Assembly (NCBI GenBank): GCA_902805985.1
Contig: CADCUW010000412.1
Span: 1-13,461, forward strand
Direction: 5' to 3'
Source: an uncultured Rubrobacteraceae bacterium
Lineage (GTDB): Bacteria > Actinomycetota > Rubrobacteria > Rubrobacterales > Rubrobacteraceae
Length of the DNA: 13,461 nt
The position numbers and the translations under genes were made by a program. Under the pieces are notes generated by a model. The model was not told the DNA's origin. It worked only from the letters and a program-made list of their open reading frames with translations, and made no database searches. Each line of letters begins with the position of its first letter. The stretch's first letter is position 1. This document shows positions 5,847 through 13,461 of the stretch, in pieces.

Positions 5847-8261
5847 ATGGAGAGGCGAGAGTTCGAGAAGGAAGCACCCGGGGCGTTCGCCGGGCGCCTG
5901 CGGGAGCTTAGGACGGCGGCCGGGCTCACCCAGGAGGAGTTGGCAGAGAGGGCGGGCCTCTCCCCAAACGCCGTCGGCGCCCTGGAGCGCGGACAGAGGA
6001 GGCGCCCCTACCCGCACACGGTGAGGGCTTTGGCCGACGGCCTCGGGCTCGGCGAGGAGGGGCGGGCCTCGCTTCTCGCCGCCGTGCCCGGGCGGCCGGA
6101 GGCCGCCGGGCGGGCCCCGGAGAAGCCGCCTGCGGCCGACCCGCCGACCGCGTCATCGACGGCGCTGCCGTACCCGGCGACGTCGCTCGTGGGGCGCGGT
6201 CGGGAGCTCGGGGAGGTCGCGGGCCTGCTGGCGCAACCCGAGGCGCGGCTCCTCACGCTCACCGGCACCGGCGGGGTCGGCAAGACCCGCCTCGCCGTCG
6301 AAGCGGCGCGGGCCTCGCTGACCTCCGGGCGCTTCTCCGACGGCGTCGCCTTCGTCAGTCTCGCCCCGATCGAAGACCCGGCGCTCGTGGCCCAGGCGGT
6401 GCTCGGCTCGCTCGGCGCGGCCATACCGGACGGCCTGACCCCGTACGAGGCACTCGCCGGGCACCTGAGGGAGAAGGAATTCCTGCTCGTCCTGGATAAC
6501 CTCGAGCACCTGCTGGCGGCGGCACCGGAGCTTGCGGGGCTGGTAGAGGTCTGCCCGGGCCTGACGGTGCTGGCCACCAGCCGAGCCCCGTTGAGGGTGC
6601 GGGGGGAGATCGAGTACCCCGTCCCCCCGCTCGCGCTGCCGCCCACGACCCGCTCGCCCTCCGAGGGGGAGGTCACGGGCTCGCCCGCAGGAACGCTCTT
6701 CGTCGAGCGGGCGCGGGCGACCTCGTCCGGGTTCCGCCTGACCCGGCAGAACGCGGCGGACGTGGCGGCGATCTGCTGGCGGCTGGCGGGGCTGCCGCTG
6801 GCGCTGGAGCTCGCGGCGGCGAAGACGAAGTTCCTCGACCCTGCGACACTTCTCTCGCGCCTGGACCGGGCGCTCTCGACCACCTGGGGGCGCGACCTGC
6901 CGGAGAGGCAGCGCACGATGCGGGCGACGCTGGACTGGAGCTTCGGGCTGCTCGGCGAGCAGGAGAGGCGACTGCTCGGGCGTCTCTCCGTGTTCGTCGG
7001 GGGCTTCTCGCTTCCGGCGGCCGAGGCCGTGGGGGCGGGGTTCAACGCGGCGGGGGACGTCGACGCCGGGGCGGTGATCGACCACCTCGGTACCCTGGTG
7101 GAGCAGTCACTGGTGACGGTTGACCCGAACGGGGGCGATGATGGCACCCGCTTCAGGATGCTCGAGCCGGTCAGACAATATGCCCTGGAGAAGCTGGTCG
7201 AGGGCGGCGAGGAAGGGGAGACGCGCGGTCGACACGCGGCCTACTACCTCGCCCTGGCCGAGCGGGCGGGCGTGGAGCTCTGGGGCCCCGGCCAGGGAGA
7301 GTGGCTGGAGAGGCTCGAGCGCGAGAACGGCAACCTGCGCGCCGCCCTTGCGTGGACGATCGATTCGGGGGCGGAGACCGCGGGGAGGTTCTGCTACGCG
7401 CTATGGCTCTTCTGGTGGGCCCGCGGCCACCACGGGGAGGGTCGCCGATGGTCCGAGGCGGCGCTCGGGTGCGACCTTCCGCCCGCCTGGCGCGCCAGGG
7501 TGCTCTCCGTCTCCGCGGCGATGTTCTACGCGGCCAACGACCACGCCCCGGCCGAGGAGCGCTGGAGCGCGGGCCTCTCCGTCTCCCTGGAGGGAGGCGA
7601 CAGGATCGGCGAGAGCTACTGCAGGTCGGGCCTGGGGCTCGCCAGGCTGGCCCGCGGGGACCATGAAGCGGCGGCGGCGCGATTCGGCGAGGCCCTGCCG
7701 CTTCTGGAAGAGTGCAGGGACCCGCTCTCCTCGTTGGCACGCGTGTGGATCGGAACGACCTCCCTTCTCCGTGGCGACGCTGAGCGGGCCGAGCGGGAGA
7801 TCGAGGAGGGGCTGAGCTCGGCCCGGTCCCGCGGGGACACCCTCTGCACCTACGTGGGCCTCTACAACCTGGCCCAGCTAGCAATCTCGCGCGGCGACCT
7901 CGGGCTCGCCGCCACCACGCTAGAGGAGGGCGTGAGACTCTCCGGGCACACCAAGGACAGGGCGAACCTCGCGCACTTCCTGGACGCGCTCTCGGCGGTC
8001 GCCGCGCTGCGCGGAGAGGCGGAACGCTCGGCGGTCTTGATCGGCGCGGCCGAGGAGTCCCTGCGGGAGGTCGGCGCCCCCGTCTACAACTTCTACGCCC
8101 CCGACCCCTCCCTGAAGGAACGCGCCTCCTCGGAGGCCCGCGCCTCTTTGGGCGACGCGGCGTTCGAGGAGCTGCGCGAGCAGGGACTGTCCATGACCTT
8201 CGAGGACGCGGTCACCTTAGGAGCCGGTACCGACGCGAACGGCCCCACAGCGGCCCTGTAA
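5847..8261 (+). CDS. XRE-family HTH regulator with STAND-type ATPase and TPR-like repeats (paralogue)
   Basis: 804-residue paralogue of the product of 19-2439 with the same layout: HTH (about 17-75), Walker A GTGGVGKTR (140-148), Walker B LLVLDNLEH (213-221), ATSRAPL sensor-like motif, GLPLA motif, winged-helix-like region and TPR-like repeats, ending with GAPVYNFY and the SMTFEDAV tail. All nucleotide-binding motifs look intact, so it should be an active ATP-switch regulator. The ATG at 5847 is preferred over a much longer upstream open frame (from 5076), because that extension runs antisense through the beta-helix gene and the small gene, and because the -10 at 5834 fits a leaderless start. 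The HTH is one residue different from the paralogue over about 57 residues, while the sensor half is clearly diverged: probably the same DNA targets but a different signal. It converges on glmS, with stop codons 45 bp apart. Confidence 0.92.
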   Translation: MERREFEKEAPGAFAGRLRELRTAAGLTQEELAERAGLSPNAVGALERGQRRRPYPHTVRALADGLGLGEEGRASLLAAVPGRPEAAGRAPEKPPAADPPTASSTALPYPATSLVGRGRELGEVAGLLAQPEARLLTLTGTGGVGKTRLAVEAARASLTSGRFSDGVAFVSLAPIEDPALVAQAVLGSLGAAIPDGLTPYEALAGHLREKEFLLVLDNLEHLLAAAPELAGLVEVCPGLTVLATSRAPLRVRGEIEYPVPPLALPPTTRSPSEGEVTGSPAGTLFVERARATSSGFRLTRQNAADVAAICWRLAGLPLALELAAAKTKFLDPATLLSRLDRALSTTWGRDLPERQRTMRATLDWSFGLLGEQERRLLGRLSVFVGGFSLPAAEAVGAGFNAAGDVDAGAVIDHLGTLVEQSLVTVDPNGGDDGTRFRMLEPVRQYALEKLVEGGEEGETRGRHAAYYLALAERAGVELWGPGQGEWLERLERENGNLRAALAWTIDSGAETAGRFCYALWLFWWARGHHGEGRRWSEAALGCDLPPAWRARVLSVSAAMFYAANDHAPAEERWSAGLSVSLEGGDRIGESYCRSGLGLARLARGDHEAAAARFGEALPLLEECRDPLSSLARVWIGTTSLLRGDAERAEREIEEGLSSARSRGDTLCTYVGLYNLAQLAISRGDLGLAATTLEEGVRLSGHTKDRANLAHFLDALSAVAALRGEAERSAVLIGAAEESLREVGAPVYNFYAPDPSLKERASSEARASLGDAAFEELREQGLSMTFEDAVTLGAGTDANGPTAAL
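5900..6071 (+). repeat. HTH-coding block nearly identical to 81-252
   Basis: Second copy of the 172-bp segment described at 81-252, at a constant offset of 5819, with three substitutions. Silent sites are conserved too, so protein-level selection alone does not explain the match; recent recombination between the paralogues is the simpler reading. Confidence 0.9.
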
Positions 8262-8306
8262 CCCCCGAATAACGGGACCTGGCCGACGCCCCGGGGATAA
8301 CGCCGT

Positions 8307-10142
<1,836 letters not shown>

Positions 10143-10217
10143 GGGCGTACCTCCCAGTCTTCCGCAAATTAAAGTCAATTGGGGCGAAGAGAGAGTGGCA
10201 GGACCGTCAGGGTCCCA
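10143..10217 (-). other. glmS leader between ribozyme and start codon
   Basis: About 75 nt of leader between the ribozyme and the GTG. It holds a small GGACC/GGUCC hairpin next to the ribozyme, a pyrimidine-rich run, an AT-rich patch (10165-10181, unusual for this DNA) and the GGAGG ribosome site. After self-cleavage this segment would be the lower part of the 5'-OH mRNA that nucleases degrade. Confidence 0.6.
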
Positions 10218-10376
10218 CCCGGGCCGAACGGCGTTTTGTCCCCGGTGTCACCACCGGATTTTGTCGCCGCCCTATCGACCGCCCGAAGCCGAGACGCACC
10301 CGCCGAAAAACTCGATGAACGTCTCCCTCGTCGACTCCCGCCTTGAAAAACTTGCTGCTCGGGAGCCCTGGCGCTT
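10218..10376 (-). ncRNA. glmS ribozyme (glucosamine-6-phosphate-dependent self-cleaving riboswitch)
   Basis: On the glmS strand the conserved core is present and in order: AGCGCC at 10375-10370 (cleavage expected between A 10375 and G 10374), GACGAGGG at 10332-10325, UUCAUCGAG next to it, and UCGGCGGGUGC at 10306-10296. The stems can be built by hand. P1 is GGCUCCCG (10367-10360) with CGGGAGUC (10340-10333). P2 is GAGACG (10325-10320) with CGUCUC (10296-10291). P3 is UUCGGGC with GCCCGGG (10224-10218). P4 is GCGGCG (10270-10265) with CGCCGU (10233-10228). P4.1 is CCGGUG-GUGA-CACCGG (10257-10242), capped by a GNRA-type loop. The arrangement follows the Thermoanaerobacter tengcongensis ribozyme as I recall it. 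In known examples glucosamine-6-phosphate is a cofactor for cleavage, after which RNase J degrades the message. The position directly upstream of glmS confirms the call. Confidence 0.95.
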
Positions 10377-10495
10377 GTTTTTGTTCTCTCCGTCCCGCAA
10401 GCCCCGAACCTTCAGTCGGGCCTACCGGCCGTACCTCTGAAAAATCTCTCCTCTCGCACCTCCTCCAACGCGGCCGTGGCCCATTCACTTTACCC
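10377..10495 (-). other. Upstream part of glmS leader/promoter region, no gene seen
   Basis: Together with 10143-10376 and 10496-10524 this makes up the 382-bp gap between the acyltransferase and glmS. The glmS promoter should lie here if glmS has its own, but I found no convincing -35/-10 pair. There is a purine-rich AGGAGG stretch and a T-run near 10440-10475 without a credible start codon after it. Transcription from the acyltransferase gene may also pass through. Confidence 0.4.
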
Positions 10496-10523
10496 GCGCC
10501 GGCGCGAAAAGGAAACCCGGCGC
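10496..10523 (-). terminator. GC-rich hairpin just after the acyltransferase stop
   Basis: GCGCCGG and CCGGCGC pair perfectly over 7 bp around a 14-nt loop, starting 1 nt after the acyltransferase stop codon. The T-rich stretch lies in the loop and not after the stem, so it is a poor intrinsic terminator and read-through towards glmS is plausible. Confidence 0.35.
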
Positions 10524-10524
10524 C

Positions 10525-11325
10525 CTAGGAAAGGTTCAGATCCACCACACCTAGCGCGGCGAGGAGGACGATCATCACCGGCTGGTGTACGAGGTAGATC
10601 GCAAGCGAGTTCCTGCCCAGCGGAAGCAACGGCCGGGCAGGTACGGGAGCGCGATCCGGTATCCCCCCGGGCCGTCTCCCGTCGCCGTAGACCGTGTTCC
10701 CGAAGAAAATCCCGACCAGGACCACCCCGAACCACGGCAACAGCGGCCTGTAGTCCGGCATGGCCCATCCCTCCGGTACGACCCCGAACGGCAGGAGCCA
10801 GGCGCTCCCGGTCGGGTCACCGGCCTGCAAAGATAGTCCGGCGGCGAAGATCGCGGCGCCAAGCACGAAGTTCGCGAACCTGAGCTTCAGGAAGGGGTAG
10901 GAGAGGACGATGGAGACCCCGATCAGGTGCAGTATCCCGAACGCGACTATTCCCATGCCGAAGACGAGGAAGACCGCCGTGAGCAGCATCCCGTAGCCGA
11001 AGATCCTGAGTCCCCGCAGCAGGTACCTCCGGAACCCTCCCCCGCCCCTCTTGCTACTGATGGCGAGCGAGACCCCGACGAGGAACAGGAAGAGGCTCGC
11101 GGTCGCGTCGGCGAAGCGGGCCCAGAAGCCGCTCACGGCGTCCACGTCGTAGCCGCCGAAGGCGTAGAGGTCGAAGGTGAAGTGGTAGACGACCATCATG
11201 AGGATGGCGACGCCGCGCGCGGCGTCGATCTCCCAGAACCTGCCGCCCTTGTTGGTGGCGCTGCGCTCCGTGCCTGGTCCCCTCTCCGCCGTCGCGGGGA
11301 TCATACCCCACCCGCCGAACCTCAT
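10525..11325 (-). CDS. Membrane acyltransferase, HGSNAT_cat / DUF1624 family
   Basis: A 266-residue integral membrane protein. The N-terminal block RFWEIDAARGVAILMMVVYH followed by FTFDLY is the signature of the heparan-alpha-glucosaminide N-acetyltransferase catalytic domain family; H48 is the likely conserved histidine. About seven hydrophobic segments can be seen (roughly 36-55, 73-90, 106-124, 126-145, 150-166, 195-209, 240-260), with RNSLAIYLVHQP near the end. Bacterial members are thought to move acetyl groups across the membrane onto sugars or envelope polymers; the substrate here is unknown, although the glmS neighbour fits an amino-sugar theme. The ATG at 11325 has no ribosome site; an in-frame ATG at 11304 is an alternative, and family conservation begins only near residue 29, so the start is uncertain. 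It diverges from the GNAT gene at 11342 with 16 bp between start codons. Confidence 0.88.
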   Translation of the reverse strand: MRFGGWGMIPATAERGPGTERSATNKGGRFWEIDAARGVAILMMVVYHFTFDLYAFGGYDVDAVSGFWARFADATASLFLFLVGVSLAISSKRGGGGFRRYLLRGLRIFGYGMLLTAVFLVFGMGIVAFGILHLIGVSIVLSYPFLKLRFANFVLGAAIFAAGLSLQAGDPTGSAWLLPFGVVPEGWAMPDYRPLLPWFGVVLVGIFFGNTVYGDGRRPGGIPDRAPVPARPLLPLGRNSLAIYLVHQPVMIVLLAALGVVDLNLS

Positions 11326-11329
11326 GGGT

Positions 11330-11335
11330 TAGGAT
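11330..11335 (+). promoter_or_regulatory. -10 element of GNAT gene (leaderless)
   Basis: TAGGAT, a TANNNT hexamer, ends 6 nt before the ATG at 11342, with no Shine-Dalgarno sequence between. This is the same leaderless geometry as the two regulator genes, but without the TGn extension. It lies in the 16-bp gap to the divergent acyltransferase, so any -35 contact would fall inside that gene. Confidence 0.5.
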
Positions 11336-11341
11336 TGTCGG

Positions 11342-11824
11342 ATGGAGAGCCAGGATTTCGCCATCCGAGCGGGCCGCCGGGAGGACGCGGAGGCAGCCGC
11401 CCGTCTGTGGATGCAGAGCGCCGAAGAGCACACGTCCCACGACCCCGTCTACGCCACGGCCCCAGATGCCGAGAAGACCATGCGCCGCTTTTTGGCCGAC
11501 CTCGCCCGCAACAGCTACGCTTTCGTCTTCGTCGCGACGGTCGGGGACCGGATCGTCGGCTTCATCTCGGGTGAGCTGCGCGAGGGCTCCCCGACATTCC
11601 TCCCGAAGACCTGGGCCTCCGTTGACGACGTCTTCGTGGACCCCGGCCACCGCAACCGCGGCATAGGCCGCGCCCTCATCGCCAGCGTCGAAGGGTGGGC
11701 GAGACAAAAAAGAGCGAACGGCGTCTCCCTGCAAGTCGCCGCGGCCAACGGGCGGGGACGCAAGTTCTACGAGGATCTTGGGTTTCGGGAGATCTCGGTG
11801 TACGAGGTGCTGGAGTTCGAGTAG
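11342..11824 (+). CDS. GNAT-family N-acetyltransferase
   Basis: A 160-residue single-domain cytoplasmic enzyme using acetyl-CoA; the acceptor cannot be told from sequence. The N-terminal strand and helix (FAIRAGRREDAEAAARLWM) are typical of the fold. The acetyl-CoA motif A is VDDVFVDPGHRNRGIGRALI, with the pyrophosphate-binding RNRGIG loop at 104-109, and motif B (SLQVAAANGRGRKFYEDLGF) follows with the usual FYEDLGF turn. Length and domain are complete. The ATG at 11342 is probably leaderless, given TAGGAT 6 nt upstream. It converges on another GNAT gene with 11 bp between stop codons; the two are from different subgroups and are not recent duplicates. Confidence 0.92.
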   Translation: MESQDFAIRAGRREDAEAAARLWMQSAEEHTSHDPVYATAPDAEKTMRRFLADLARNSYAFVFVATVGDRIVGFISGELREGSPTFLPKTWASVDDVFVDPGHRNRGIGRALIASVEGWARQKRANGVSLQVAAANGRGRKFYEDLGFREISVYEVLEFE

Positions 11825-11853
11825 GTTTTGAGGTTCTAGGTTCCAGGTTTTCC
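11823..11853. repeat. Short AGGTT-type tandem repeats at converging gene ends
   Basis: Four degenerate units in a row: AGGTTTTG, AGGTTCT, AGGTTCC, AGGTTTTCC. They overlap the stop codon of the plus-strand GNAT gene and encode the last few residues (KPGT) and stop of the minus-strand one. Low GC for this DNA. It may be slipped-strand expansion between two genes. Confidence 0.6.
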
Positions 11854-12309
11854 AGCGTCGCCACCGTCGATCGTCAGAGATCTTGAAAAGACCCGCACGT
11901 CGGGCTCCGGCTCGTAACCGGAAGCCGCGTACAGAGTCTCCGCGTCGTTTTCTTCTACCTGTGCTTCAAGGTAAGAGATGCCGCGACTTCTGCAACGGTC
12001 GTCCGCAGCTTGCAGGAGGGCTCCGCCCACGCCCTCTCGTCTGGACCCGGGATGGACGTAGAGGTCTTCGATGCTGGCGAAGGTGGAGCCTAAAGAGACG
12101 TTGGGGCGGAAGGCGAGGACTAGGACGCCCACCATCCGGCCTTCGAGGTGGCCGGCGAGGAACTCGAGGTGGCCGGCGTCGACCTGATGCCGCATCTCCC
12201 GGAGGAACCCGTCGGGGACGGGTTCGCCTTCCCTGAGCCATTCTTCGAGCAGGCGCAGGGGCTCCCGGAGGTCCGTGTTGGGGACCGGCCAAACCTCGAC
12301 GGGGCTCAT
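11836..12309 (-). CDS. GNAT-family N-acetyltransferase, coupled to ltaE
   Basis: A 157-residue acetyltransferase. Motif A is IEDLYVHPGSRREGVGGALL with the RREGVG acetyl-CoA loop at about 90-95; motif B reads YLEAQVEENDAETLYAASGY. The last residues (about 145-157) are disordered-looking and partly encoded by AGGTT-type repeats. The ATG at 12309 overlaps the ltaE stop as ATGA and has no ribosome site of its own, so translation is probably coupled to ltaE. Substrate unknown; co-expression with threonine aldolase hints at an amino-acid or related small-molecule acceptor, but that is only inference. Confidence 0.9.
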   Translation of the reverse strand: MSPVEVWPVPNTDLREPLRLLEEWLREGEPVPDGFLREMRHQVDAGHLEFLAGHLEGRMVGVLVLAFRPNVSLGSTFASIEDLYVHPGSRREGVGGALLQAADDRCRSRGISYLEAQVEENDAETLYAASGYEPEPDVRVFSRSLTIDGGDAGKPGT

Positions 12310-13319
12310 CGCTGGAGGGCTGTGATCCTGGCGGCGGCCTCGACGGCCGCTTCTATGTCCGCGTCGCCCACGTCGAGGTGGGTGCAGAGGCGAACGTAGC
12401 CTGGCTTGCCCGGGGTGGCGAGGACGCCCTCGCGGGCGAGGGCTTCGAGAAACGCTTCGGGCCGCTCGACCTTAACGAGCACCAGGTTCGTCTCGGGGGT
12501 CGCCACCTCGCAGCCCACCTCCCTCAACCTATCGGCGAGGGTACGGGCGCGTTCGTGGTCTTCGGTGAGCCGTTCCTGGTGGTGCTCGAAGGCGTAGAGG
12601 GAGGCGGCGGCGATGACGCCGGCCTGCCGCATGCCGCCCCCGAAGGCCTTGCGGGCGCGGCGGGCCTCGAAGATGGCCTCCTCGCTGCCGGCGAGGAGGG
12701 AGCCTACGGGGGCGCCGAGGCCCTTGGAGGAGCAGACGGAGACGGTGTCCACGTGCTCGCACCACTCGCGGGCCGGGATGCCGGTGGCGGCCTGGGCGTT
12801 GAAGAGCCTGGCGCCGTCGAGGTGGACCTTCAGGCCGCCCTCCCGCGCCACGCTGGCGGCGGCGGCAAAGTCTTCGAGCGGGTAGACCTTGCCGCCGGCG
12901 GTGTTGTGGGTGTTCTCCAGGCAGAGCAGGCGCGAGCGCGGGAAGTGGACGTTCTCGGGCCGTATCGCCTTACGGACGGTCTCGGGGTCGAGGACGCCGC
13001 CCTCTCCGGGGAGGGTACGCAGCTGAACGGATGAGAGCAGGGCCGGGGCGCCGCCCTCGTAGACGAAGACGTGGGCGCCCTCGTGGATCAGGACCTCTTC
13101 GGCCCTGCCGGTGTTGACGTAGACCCCGATCTGGTTGGTCATCGTCCCCGACGGCGCGTAGATGGCCGCCTCCTTGCCGAGCATCTCTGCGACGTACTCC
13201 TCCAGCCGATTGACGGTCGGGTCCTCCCCGAAGACGTCGTCCCCAAGGGGCGCCTCCATCATGGCCCGCCGCATACCCTCCGTCGGCCGCGTTACCGTAT
13301 CGCTGCGAAGATCTATCAC
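12306..13319 (-). CDS. ltaE: Low-specificity L-threonine aldolase
   Basis: A PLP-dependent enzyme splitting L-threonine or L-allo-threonine into glycine and acetaldehyde; it acts in the cytoplasm in glycine and threonine metabolism. The 337-residue length is normal. Family landmarks are IDLRSDTVTRPTEGMRRAM at the N-terminus, GDDVFGEDPTVNRLE, the PSGTMTNQI loop, LENTHN, HLDGARLFNA (D168 should contact the pyridine nitrogen) and SSKGLGAPVGS, where K199 is the expected PLP lysine. The start is a GTG at 13319 with GGAGG 6 nt upstream. This GTG overlaps the stop of the upstream gene as GTGA, and the ltaE stop overlaps the next gene as ATGA. The close relative phenylserine/beta-hydroxy-amino-acid aldolase is hard to exclude on sequence alone. 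Confidence 0.95.
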   Translation of the reverse strand: MIDLRSDTVTRPTEGMRRAMMEAPLGDDVFGEDPTVNRLEEYVAEMLGKEAAIYAPSGTMTNQIGVYVNTGRAEEVLIHEGAHVFVYEGGAPALLSSVQLRTLPGEGGVLDPETVRKAIRPENVHFPRSRLLCLENTHNTAGGKVYPLEDFAAAASVAREGGLKVHLDGARLFNAQAATGIPAREWCEHVDTVSVCSSKGLGAPVGSLLAGSEEAIFEARRARKAFGGGMRQAGVIAAASLYAFEHHQERLTEDHERARTLADRLREVGCEVATPETNLVLVKVERPEAFLEALAREGVLATPGKPGYVRLCTHLDVGDADIEAAVEAAARITALQR

Positions 13320-13461
13320 GCGATTCCTCCGTTGTTGTCTCTTCCGATTACGCGCTTCGTCGTCGCGAAGTGGACCTTCGCCACCTTCGCGAGCCCTTCT
13401 TCTCCCCGCTCCCTTACGACGCGCCGGCCCGCGTCGAGGACGTGGGTCGCCCCGAGCGGCA
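13316..13461 (-). CDS. Partial gene upstream of ltaE, C-terminus only
   Basis: The last 47 residues of a protein whose start lies beyond the window. The end reads KVAKVHFATTKRVIGRDNNG, then GIA and a TGA that overlaps the ltaE GTG by 4 bp. The frame is open to the window edge, the overlap is typical of coupled operons, and the ltaE ribosome site is embedded in its final codons. I do not recognise the family from this fragment. An alternative frame, continuous with ltaE, is also open but has an arginine- and glycine-rich composition typical of spurious frames. Confidence 0.6.
   Translation of the reverse strand, partial: PLGATHVLDAGRRVVRERGEEGLAKVAKVHFATTKRVIGRDNNGGIA

Noticed and set aside
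8262..8306. Short repeats (GATAACG/AATAACG) and a 4-bp stem between the second regulator and glmS
   Set aside because: Too short and weak to call a terminator or operator; only a 45-bp convergent gap.
10143..10178. 12-residue N-terminal extension of GlmS from the ATG at 10178
   Set aside because: It would bury the catalytic N-terminal Cys. The GTG at 10142 has GGAGG at proper spacing and gives the standard CGIVGYVG start.
11300..11305. TATGAT on the minus strand as a promoter for the acyltransferase
   Set aside because: No usable start codon lies downstream before the conserved family region, so a transcript from here could not encode the whole domain. Probably a chance match.

Overview
The window looks like the chromosome of a high-GC actinobacterium, most likely a Rubrobacter relative. 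The basis is strong GC bias with long spurious antisense frames, frequent GTG starts, GGAGG ribosome sites mixed with apparently leaderless genes, and two large HTH/ATPase/TPR regulators of a kind common in that lineage. The genus is inference; there is no rRNA or other phylogenetic marker.

Positions 1-8261 hold two paralogous plus-strand regulators (about 805 residues each: XRE HTH, STAND-type ATPase, TPR-like repeats). Between them lies a minus-strand block: a 67-residue arginine-rich small protein, a 725-residue secreted beta-helix protein with C-terminal Ig-like domains, and a 191-residue secreted protein of unknown function. Both regulators start just downstream of the same extended -10 sequence and have no ribosome site, so they are probably leaderless. 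Their HTH-coding DNA is almost identical (3 mismatches in 172 bp) while the rest has diverged, which points to gene conversion and shared DNA targets. A perfect 12-bp inverted repeat lies between the small-protein gene and the second regulator.

Positions 8307-11325 hold glmS (glutamine--fructose-6-phosphate aminotransferase) and, upstream on the same strand, a membrane acyltransferase of the HGSNAT_cat/DUF1624 type. The 382-bp gap between them carries a complete glmS ribozyme, the best-supported regulatory element in the window. It should let glucosamine-6-phosphate switch off glmS expression by self-cleavage of the mRNA.

Positions 11342-13461 hold a probably leaderless plus-strand GNAT acetyltransferase facing a minus-strand cluster: an unrecognised gene cut by the window end, ltaE (low-specificity threonine aldolase) and a second GNAT acetyltransferase. 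The cluster genes overlap by 4 bp at each junction (GTGA, ATGA), so they are probably one translationally coupled operon. I saw no tRNA, rRNA, CRISPR array, insertion sequence or phage gene.
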